Notes under the pieces: generated by a model | Database searches by the model: none | What the model saw: the letters and a program-made list of their open reading frames with translations, nothing else | What the model was told of the DNA's origin: nothing | From: an uncultured Veillonella sp. | GTDB taxonomy: Bacteria; Bacillota; Negativicutes; Veillonellales; Veillonellaceae | DNA: 12,334 nucleotides | Direction: 5' to 3' | Assembly (NCBI GenBank): GCA_934216375.1 | Contig: CAKQBP010000018.1 | Coordinates: 1-12,334 of the forward strand | Shown: positions 7,398 to 12,334 of the stretch, one piece after another | Layout of the letters: each line of letters starts with the position of its first letter | Numbering within the stretch: the first letter of the stretch is position 1 | Program-made: the position numbers and the translations under genes

Positions 7398-7420
7398 TAA
7401 TTCATAAACAAAATAGATAA

Positions 7421-7528
7421 GTCTTTGGGGATAGGTGAAATTCCTTACCGGCGGTAAAGTCCGCGAACCTTTTTGGTATGAATCGGTGCAATTCCGATAC
7501 CGACAGTAGAGTCTGGATGAGAAAAGAC
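7421..7528 (+). ncRNA. FMN riboswitch (RFN element) aptamer
   Basis: The closing helix P1 is GTCTTT (7421-7426) with AAAGAC (7523-7528). Between them lie the hallmark conserved pieces in the right order: GGGGATAGGTGAAATTCC (7427-7444), ACCGGCGGTAAAGTCCGCGA (7448-7467), a GGTGCAATTCCGATACCGAC-like block (7485-7504) and AGTCTGGATGAGA (7510-7522). The aptamer binds FMN; in Firmicutes ligand binding lowers rib gene expression, usually by premature termination. It sits directly upstream of ribD and is followed by an intrinsic terminator, so feedback control of the whole operon by FMN is expected. Confidence 0.97.
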
Positions 7529-7567
7529 AATAGCACATATATTTTGTATGTGTATATATGATGACCC

Positions 7568-7593
7568 AAGGACTATGTAATAGTCCTTTTTTT
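7568..7593 (+). terminator. Riboswitch-controlled terminator upstream of ribD
   Basis: AAGGACTA (7568-7575) pairs with TAGTCCTT (7581-7588) around a TGTAA loop, and seven T lie at 7587-7593. It falls between the aptamer and ribD, 11 nt before the start codon, so it is the OFF element of the switch. A possible competing antiterminator pairs AGTCTGG (7510-7516) at the 3' side of the aptamer with CC plus GGACT (7566-7574, two A unpaired). Confidence 0.9.
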
Positions 7594-7604
7594 ATTGAGG
7601 TGAT

Positions 7605-8819
7605 ATGGTGGATGACGTAGTATATATGAAACGCGCCATTGAACTGGCAAAATTAGCCACTGGTCACACCTCACCAAATCCTTTGGTTGGTGCTGTTGTG
7701 GTAAAAGATAATACAATAATCGGTGAAGGTTATCACCATAAAGCTGGTACAGCTCATGCTGAGGTACATGCACTAAATCAAGCAGGTGATAATGCCAAAG
7801 GTGCTACTTTATACGTAACATTAGAGCCATGTTCCCATTATGGAAAAACACCACCTTGTGCGCTTCGTATCATTGAGGCTGGCATAGCTAAAGTAATAGT
7901 AGGTAGTACGGATCCAAATCCACTAGTTTCTGGAAAGGGAATGGAGTTACTTCGTGAAGCAGGTATTGAGGTTGTTTGCCCCGTATGTAGTGATGAATGT
8001 GCTGAACTAAATGAGCATTTCTTTACCTATATACAGACAGGTAAGCCTTTTGTCACTCTAAAAAGTGCTATGTCACTAGATGGGAAAATTGCTACATCTA
8101 CTGGACAATCTCAATGGATTACAAATGAGTCCTCTCGTCGTGATGGACATGTGTTGCGTGCCTTGCATGATGCCATGCTCGTTGGAATTGGTACAATTTT
8201 GGCAGATAATCCACAGTTAAATTGTCGTTTAACGGATAGTGAATTATCAGATGCGTTATTAGATAAAAGCATACTTGATGAACCGATTACTATTCATCAA
8301 CCAGATGTAATTATCTTGGATAGTCTTGGTAGAACACCTACTACTAGTCGCGTCTTTGAAATAAATAATCGAAAGATTCATATATTCGTATCTAAAGGTT
8401 GTCCTAAGGATCGGATACAAGCCTTAGAACAAGTTGGTGCTCAAGTAACCGTAGTAGAATCTATTTCTACTCGTAAAAGCAAGAGCACAGACATTGTCAT
8501 AGATATTAAGAAATTATCTATCGATGATATTCTTACAAAACTAGGTGAACTAGGTTACACATCTATTCTTGTTGAAGGTGGATCTGCAATTATCAGTTCC
8601 TTTGTGGAAACGAAGAACTTTGATAAGGTCGTAACATATATTGGAAATACCATTATTGGTGGTAACGATGCAACACCTGCTGTAGGAGGTCGAGGTTTTG
8701 AAAGTTTAGAGGTTTCACCGCAATTAACTTTTACCAAGACTAAAGTATTAGATAATAATATTCGCATTGAAGCGTATCGTCAAGGAAGGAGGGGCGCTTA
8801 TGTTCACGGGAATCGTTGA
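7605..8819 (+). CDS. ribD: Bifunctional riboflavin biosynthesis deaminase/reductase RibD
   Basis: The enzyme deaminates 2,5-diamino-6-ribosylamino-4-pyrimidinone 5'-phosphate and then reduces the ribosyl chain with NADPH. The N-terminal deaminase (1 to about 145) has the zinc site HAEVHA (H51, catalytic E53) and PCSHYGKTPPC (C76, C85). The reductase (about 147-400) starts at PFVTLKSAMSLDGKIATSTG and contains VEGGS (323-327) and a late Gly-rich GGRGFES. It is 404 aa against about 361 in B. subtilis; the extra length lies mainly at about 210-235 and 286-298. Start choice: the ATG at 7605 is only 2 nt after AGGTG (7598-7602), while the GTG at 7608 has 5-nt spacing, so initiation may be at either; the protein hardly changes. 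It is the first gene after the FMN riboswitch. Its 3' end overlaps ribE by 20 nt. Confidence 0.96.
   Translation: MVDDVVYMKRAIELAKLATGHTSPNPLVGAVVVKDNTIIGEGYHHKAGTAHAEVHALNQAGDNAKGATLYVTLEPCSHYGKTPPCALRIIEAGIAKVIVGSTDPNPLVSGKGMELLREAGIEVVCPVCSDECAELNEHFFTYIQTGKPFVTLKSAMSLDGKIATSTGQSQWITNESSRRDGHVLRALHDAMLVGIGTILADNPQLNCRLTDSELSDALLDKSILDEPITIHQPDVIILDSLGRTPTTSRVFEINNRKIHIFVSKGCPKDRIQALEQVGAQVTVVESISTRKSKSTDIVIDIKKLSIDDILTKLGELGYTSILVEGGSAIISSFVETKNFDKVVTYIGNTIIGGNDATPAVGGRGFESLEVSPQLTFTKTKVLDNNIRIEAYRQGRRGAYVHGNR
8786..8792 (+). promoter_or_regulatory. Ribosome binding site that fixes the ribE start
   Basis: AAGGAGG, inside the end of ribD, stands 7 nt before the ATG at 8800. It rules out the in-frame TTG at 8767 as the ribE start and makes the ribD-ribE overlap a real 20-nt overlap. 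Confidence 0.85.
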
Positions 8820-9456
8820 AGAAATCGGCCGCATCGAGAACATTAAAAAGGGCCCTAAATCCTTAGCCATAACAATTCGGGGAGATAAGATTTTTAACGA
8901 TTTGAAAATCGGTGACTCCGTAGCTGTTAATGGGGTATGCTTGACGGCCACAACGATTGGTAATGGCGTATTTACAGCGGATGTGATGCCAGAATCTATT
9001 AAGATGACTACGTTTACTAATTTGAAAGTCCATCAACCAGTCAACTTAGAGCGAGCTATGCTTGCTAATGGTAGATTTGGTGGTCACATTGTGGCAGGCC
9101 ATGTAGATGGTACAGGTCGTATCATTAACCGTGAACAAACCGATAATGCCATTATCTTTACTATCGAGGCTCTAAAATCCGTTATGGATTATGTTATCTA
9201 TAAGGGCTCCATTACCATCGATGGAATTAGCCTCACAATTATGCGACGAACAGACAGTAGTTTTTCCGTCTCTATCATTCCTCACACTTTGAGTGAAACC
9301 ATTTTAGGTTTTGCTCATATTGGAACAGAGGTCAATTTAGAAACGGATATTGCTGGACGATATATTCGTCATTTTATGAATCTTGGTAGTGAACCTACCG
9401 AAGAAAAGCCTAAAAAATCTATGCAATCCCTCTTAGTAGAGAATGGATTTATATAA
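8800..9456 (+). CDS. ribE: Riboflavin synthase, alpha chain
   Basis: The enzyme catalyses dismutation of two 6,7-dimethyl-8-ribityllumazine molecules to riboflavin and the pyrimidinedione. It has 218 aa, the usual length. The start MFTGIVEEIG is the invariant N-terminus of the family, which with the strong ribosome binding site fixes the ATG at 8800. It has two lumazine-binding barrels. The first (1 to about 95) has NGVCLTA with the conserved cysteine at 47, followed by GGHIVAGHVDG (94-104). The second (about 98-190) has KGSITIDGISLTI (135-147) and IIPHTLSETIL (159-169). The C-terminal helix ends SLLVENGFI, as in B. subtilis. The family forms trimers and in Bacillus associates with the RibH capsid. 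Translation is probably coupled to ribD through the overlap; ribBA follows after 15 nt. Confidence 0.97.
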   Translation: MFTGIVEEIGRIENIKKGPKSLAITIRGDKIFNDLKIGDSVAVNGVCLTATTIGNGVFTADVMPESIKMTTFTNLKVHQPVNLERAMLANGRFGGHIVAGHVDGTGRIINREQTDNAIIFTIEALKSVMDYVIYKGSITIDGISLTIMRRTDSSFSVSIIPHTLSETILGFAHIGTEVNLETDIAGRYIRHFMNLGSEPTEEKPKKSMQSLLVENGFI

Positions 9457-9471
9457 GTAAGGAGCGTTCCT

Positions 9472-10674
9472 ATGAGCGAACAATTACATTCTATTAATGA
9501 GGTCTTACAAGACCTTAAAGCTGGTAAACCTGTTATTATCGTTGATGATGAAAGCCGTGAAAACGAAGGCGATCTTATCATTGCTGCAGAGTTTGCGACG
9601 CAAGAAAACATTAACTTCATGGTTAAATACGCTCGCGGTATCGTATGTACGCCTATGCGCCGCGAAGCGTTAGAAAAACTTGGCATTCCTGCAATGGTTA
9701 CCAAAAATACTGATAACCATGAAACTGCTTTTACTGTGACTGTTGATCATGTAGATACTACAACAGGCGTGTCTCCTGCAGAGCGTGCTTATACAATTCA
9801 AAAACTATTAGATCCTAATGCGAAACCTCAAGATTTCCGTCGTCCAGGTCACGTATTTCCACTTGTATATAAAGAGGGCGGCGTATTGGTACGTCAAGGT
9901 CATACTGAGGCATCTATCGACCTTTGTCGCCTAGCAGGGTTACAAGAGGCTGCCGTTATTTGTGAAATTACTAAAGACAATGGCGATATGGCCCGTTTGC
10001 CAGATCTTATGAAATTTGCTAAGGAGCATGACTTGAAAATTGCTTCTGTAGCAGAACTTATAGAATATCGTAAACAACATGAAGATATGGTTGAGCTTGG
10101 TGCTTGTTCTAAGTTGCCTACTAAATTTGGTGATTTTAATATCTTTGTATTTAAAAATGAATTAGATCATAAAGAGCATTTAGCTATCGTAAATGGCAAT
10201 GTTCAAGATTGTAGCGATGTGCTTGTACGTATTCATTCTGAATGTTTAACAGGCGATGTATTTGGTTCTAAGCGCTGTGATTGTGGCGAACAATTAGACA
10301 ATGCGTTGCGCGCTATTGAAAAAGAAGGCAAAGGCGTTGTTGTATATATGCGACAAGAGGGCCGTGGCATTGGTTTGACCAATAAAATTAAAGCCTATGC
10401 ATTACAAGAACAGGGCCTTGATACAGTAGAAGCAAATGAACAATTAGGCTTCCCTGCAGATATGCGTGAATATTCCTTAGCGGCTCAAATTATCCGTTTC
10501 TTGGGTATTAAAAGCATCCGCTTATTAACTAACAATCCCGAAAAGCGTCATGGCTTAGAACATTGGGGAATCAATGTAACTAGCCGTGTACCACTCATCA
10601 TTGCTGCAAATAAATTTAATGCAGGCTATTTAAAAACAAAAGAAGAGAAAATGGGTCATATGTTAGAAGACTAA
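9472..10674 (+). CDS. ribBA: Bifunctional 3,4-dihydroxy-2-butanone 4-phosphate synthase / GTP cyclohydrolase II
   Basis: A fusion protein supplying both branches of the pathway: the RibB part makes dihydroxybutanone phosphate from ribulose-5-phosphate, and the RibA part opens GTP. RibB domain (1 to about 203): [11 protein letters not shown] (25-35) with the acidic Mg-binding residues, RPGHVFPL (124-131) and GHTEASIDL (143-151). RibA domain (about 205-400): [17 protein letters not shown] with zinc ligands C258, C269 and C271, RQEGRGIGL (294-302), DTVEAN and LTNNPEK. Length is 400 aa, as in B. subtilis RibA (398). The ATG at 9472 follows AAGGAG (9459-9464) with 7-nt spacing. Both active sites look intact. 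A 69-nt gap separates it from ribH. Confidence 0.98.
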   Translation: MSEQLHSINEVLQDLKAGKPVIIVDDESRENEGDLIIAAEFATQENINFMVKYARGIVCTPMRREALEKLGIPAMVTKNTDNHETAFTVTVDHVDTTTGVSPAERAYTIQKLLDPNAKPQDFRRPGHVFPLVYKEGGVLVRQGHTEASIDLCRLAGLQEAAVICEITKDNGDMARLPDLMKFAKEHDLKIASVAELIEYRKQHEDMVELGACSKLPTKFGDFNIFVFKNELDHKEHLAIVNGNVQDCSDVLVRIHSECLTGDVFGSKRCDCGEQLDNALRAIEKEGKGVVVYMRQEGRGIGLTNKIKAYALQEQGLDTVEANEQLGFPADMREYSLAAQIIRFLGIKSIRLLTNNPEKRHGLEHWGINVTSRVPLIIAANKFNAGYLKTKEEKMGHMLED

Positions 10675-10743
10675 TTAACTTTCACCATATAACTCGGTCG
10701 TTACATATATATTTCCTTAGATGGAATAGAGGAGGTCAACATA

Positions 10744-11205
10744 ATGATGGTTCAAGAAGGTAACTTATTAGGTACTGGTAAGAAATTTGCTATTATCGGT
10801 TCCCGTTTCAACGAGTTCATTACATCTAAATTAATCGGAGGCGCTGAAGATTGTTTACTTCGTCACGATGTTAAACAAGAGGATATTACAGTAATTTGGG
10901 TTCCCGGTGCTTATGAAATTCCATTGATTGCTAAAAAAGCTGCCTTATCTGGTCGTTATGATGCAGTTATTTGTGTAGGTGCAGTTATTCGTGGTTCTAC
11001 TACTCATTATGATTATGTATGTAATGAAGTAGCAAAAGGCATTGCCCACGTTTCATTAGAAACTGGTATTCCAGTTATGTTTGGTGTAGTGACTACTGAA
11101 AACATCGAGCAAGCTATCGAACGCGCTGGTACAAAAGCGGGTAATAAAGGTTATGATTGTGCTATGGGTGCAATCGAAATGGTTAACCTTATCGATCAAA
11201 TCTAA
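10744..11205 (+). CDS. ribH: 6,7-dimethyl-8-ribityllumazine synthase
   Basis: The enzyme condenses dihydroxybutanone phosphate with the ribitylamino-pyrimidinedione to give the substrate of riboflavin synthase. It has 153 aa, normal for the family. Visible motifs: GSRFNEFI (19-26, with the aromatic F22 that stacks on the substrate ring), VPGAYEIP (53-60), [14 protein letters not shown] (79-92) with catalytic H88, and GVVTTEN. The protein is expected to form a 60-subunit or pentameric shell. The ribosome binding site AGAGGAGGT (10728-10736) precedes two consecutive ATG codons (10744 and 10747); the first has 7-nt spacing and is preferred. It is the last gene of the operon and is followed by a terminator. 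The 69-nt gap after ribBA shows no clear promoter. Confidence 0.97.
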   Translation: MMVQEGNLLGTGKKFAIIGSRFNEFITSKLIGGAEDCLLRHDVKQEDITVIWVPGAYEIPLIAKKAALSGRYDAVICVGAVIRGSTTHYDYVCNEVAKGIAHVSLETGIPVMFGVVTTENIEQAIERAGTKAGNKGYDCAMGAIEMVNLIDQI

Positions 11206-11218
11206 GAACTGTATATAT

Positions 11219-11251
11219 AACACTCAGTATCTCATGGTACTGGGTGTTTTT
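11219..11251 (+). terminator. Intrinsic terminator of the riboflavin operon
   Basis: AACACTCAGTA (11219-11229) pairs with TACTGGGTGTT (11238-11248), 11 bp including one G-T, around an 8-nt loop, with a T run at 11247-11251. It begins 13 nt after the ribH stop. Confidence 0.9.
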
Positions 11252-11329
11252 ATATCATCGAAAATATGTTCTTTTAACTTTAAATCAGACTAGACGAACA
11301 TATATTCTCTATTATTGAAAGTTAAATAT

Positions 11330-11360
11330 TTGACATGATATACTATATAAGCAATATAAA
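11330..11360 (+). promoter_or_regulatory. Promoter of hslO
   Basis: A perfect TTGACA lies at 11330-11335. The matching -10 is either AATATA (11353-11358, 17-nt spacing) or TATAAA (11355-11360, 19-nt spacing). It is 44 nt before the hslO ATG and after the rib terminator, so hslO is probably a separate transcription unit. No heat-shock (CIRCE-like) repeat is seen. Confidence 0.6.
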
Positions 11361-11403
11361 TATAATATCTTATATAAAATAAGTAGAAATAAGGAATGAT
11401 AGA

Positions 11404-12282
11404 ATGGATTATATAAAACGTTTTACAACCCGAGAAGGGGTTCGTATGTCTTTAGCTGTAACAACCGATACAGTTGAAACAGCTCGTGTACGTCATGATT
11501 TATGGCCTGTAGCAACAGCTGCTTTAGGTCGTGCTATGACGGGAGCTATTTTATTGGCTGGTGATTTTAAAAACCATGAAAACGTAAGTCTTCGTATCAA
11601 AGGTGATGGTCCACTAGGTGTAGTTCATGTAGATGCATTCTCTGATAATACGGTTCGAGGCTATGTAGACGAGCCACATGTAGATGTACCTTTAAAGCAT
11701 GCTGGTAAGCTTGATGTTGGTGCTGCCGTAGGTCATAATGGGGAAGTACAAGTTACACGATTTACACAATTGGCGCAAGACTATACTTCTACAAGCCCGA
11801 TTCAAAGTGGTGAAGTAGCAGAGGATTTGGCATATTATTTATATGCATCTGAACAAGTACCGTCAACGATTAGTTTAGGTGTATTAGTAGATCCAGATTA
11901 CCATACAGTTGTAGCTGGAGGTTTTATCGTACAAGCCTTACCGGATGCTACAGATGAAGCATTAGCACAAGTAGAAAAGAATATTAATGAACTTGGTCCT
12001 ATTACAGAATATTTGAAAGCAAATCCAGATGGTAAAGGTCTTATGGAACGCGTTCTCGATGGTTTAACTGTGAATCAAGTATATAATGAACCAATTCATT
12101 TCCAATGTCGTTGTGGTCGTGATCGCTTTGCCAGTGTGCTAATGACATTACGTGAAGAAGATAAGAATGCTATTTTGGAAGATGACGTAACAGAGCTTGT
12201 TTGCCATTATTGTAATGAAAAATATCATTTCACACGTGAAGAGTTACAAGATATGTTCATCCCAAAAGGTCCAATTCAATAA
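11404..12282 (+). CDS. hslO: Hsp33 redox-regulated chaperonin
   Basis: A cytosolic holdase chaperone activated by oxidation. It has 292 aa, the usual size (B. subtilis 291). The N-terminal substrate-binding core carries the family segments ALGRAMTGAILL (40-51), the GDGPLG turn (67-72), GKLDVGAAVG (101-110), YYLYASEQVPS (144-154) and AGGFIVQALP. The C-terminal redox switch is complete: C235-x-C237 (CRCGRD) and C267-x-x-C270 (CHYCNEKY) form the four-cysteine zinc centre, which in known members loses zinc and forms disulfides under oxidative or hypochlorite stress. The ATG follows AAGGA (11391-11395) with 8-nt spacing. Its place next to a possibly H2O2-producing oxidase region is suggestive only; the genes are in separate transcription units. 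Confidence 0.97.
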   Translation: MDYIKRFTTREGVRMSLAVTTDTVETARVRHDLWPVATAALGRAMTGAILLAGDFKNHENVSLRIKGDGPLGVVHVDAFSDNTVRGYVDEPHVDVPLKHAGKLDVGAAVGHNGEVQVTRFTQLAQDYTSTSPIQSGEVAEDLAYYLYASEQVPSTISLGVLVDPDYHTVVAGGFIVQALPDATDEALAQVEKNINELGPITEYLKANPDGKGLMERVLDGLTVNQVYNEPIHFQCRCGRDRFASVLMTLREEDKNAILEDDVTELVCHYCNEKYHFTREELQDMFIPKGPIQ

Positions 12283-12310
12283 AAACTTTATAATATGTAG
12301 AAAAAATACA

Positions 12311-12334
12311 GGCTACTAGGTTTTTCCTATAGCC
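12311..12334. terminator. Probable hairpin terminator at the window edge
   Basis: GGCTA (12311-12315) and TAGG (12317-12320) pair with CCTA (12326-12329) and TAGCC (12330-12334), with one bulged C and a T5 loop: 9 bp, 28 nt after the hslO stop. An A run upstream (12301-12306) would act as a T tract for the - strand; the T tract for the + strand would lie beyond the window, so the direction is undecided. Confidence 0.55.

Larger units (their letters stand above)
7124..7604. other. Divergent intergenic region, AT-rich, with regulatory elements
   Basis: This 481-nt gap has no credible gene. It holds, left to right: the ribosome binding site of the - strand pyruvate oxidase (7127-7133), an 8-bp-arm inverted repeat (7159-7179), a very AT-rich stretch (about 15% GC over 7201-7320) that must contain the pyruvate oxidase promoter although no clear -35/-10 pair stands out, the rib operon promoter (7369-7397), the FMN riboswitch aptamer (7421-7528), and its expression platform ending in a terminator (7568-7593). 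Confidence 0.85.

Noticed and set aside
7332..7538. 68-aa open frame on the - strand over the rib leader
   Set aside because: It overlaps the FMN riboswitch and rib promoter and is explained by their sequence; no protein-like features.
8767..8769. TTG start giving a longer riboflavin synthase (229 aa)
   Set aside because: The family N-terminus MFTGI begins at 8800 with AAGGAGG 7 nt upstream; the TTG has no such signal.
1..12334. CRISPR arrays, tRNA/rRNA genes, insertion sequences or transposases
   Set aside because: No regularly spaced repeats, cloverleaf-like or rRNA segments, or transposase-like proteins were seen on either strand.

Overview
The window most resembles a low-GC, Gram-positive-lineage genome. 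It encodes a PolC-type replicative polymerase, a fused RibBA and an FMN riboswitch, with strong AAGGAG-type ribosome binding sites and many intrinsic terminators. The particular mix (an exonuclease-less PolC, a PoxB-like pyruvate oxidase, ribD-ribE-ribBA-ribH, hslO) makes me think of a Veillonella-like Negativicute. That is an inference from recalled protein families, not a database result.

Layout. (1) Bases 1-4331, + strand: the 3' end of a gene that looks like holA (DNA polymerase III delta, clamp-loader subunit), followed after 2 nt by polC (replicative DNA polymerase III alpha). The pair ends at a strong terminator (4362-4401). (2) Bases 4402-5330: two small genes of clearly lower GC than their neighbours, encoding an acidic 105-aa protein and a 152-aa protein with an internal repeat. 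Neither has an assignable function, and a hairpin that can terminate in both directions closes the block. (3) Bases 5381-7123, - strand: a 580-aa FAD/thiamine-diphosphate pyruvate oxidase of the E. coli PoxB type, with the C-terminal membrane-binding peptide. (4) Bases 7124-7604: an AT-rich divergent intergenic region holding an inverted repeat in the pyruvate oxidase leader, a promoter, an FMN riboswitch and its terminator. (5) Bases 7605-11205: the riboflavin operon ribD-ribE-ribBA-ribH, which encodes the dedicated enzymes from GTP and ribulose-5-phosphate to riboflavin (a separate phosphatase is needed), closed by a terminator. (6) Bases 11404-12282: hslO (Hsp33 redox-activated chaperone) with its own promoter and a probable terminator at the window edge.

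The most notable observation is in PolC. The DEDD 3'-5' exonuclease domain that normally interrupts the PHP domain is missing and replaced by about two dozen residues, mostly charged. The PHP domain is therefore continuous, and all nine positions that hold metal ligands in active PHP domains of DnaE polymerases carry metal-binding residues. This suggests that proofreading is done by the PHP domain or by a separate protein. Other points worth attention are the low-GC two-gene island, the PoxB-type enzyme in a probable anaerobe, and a flavoenzyme gene divergent from the riboflavin operon.
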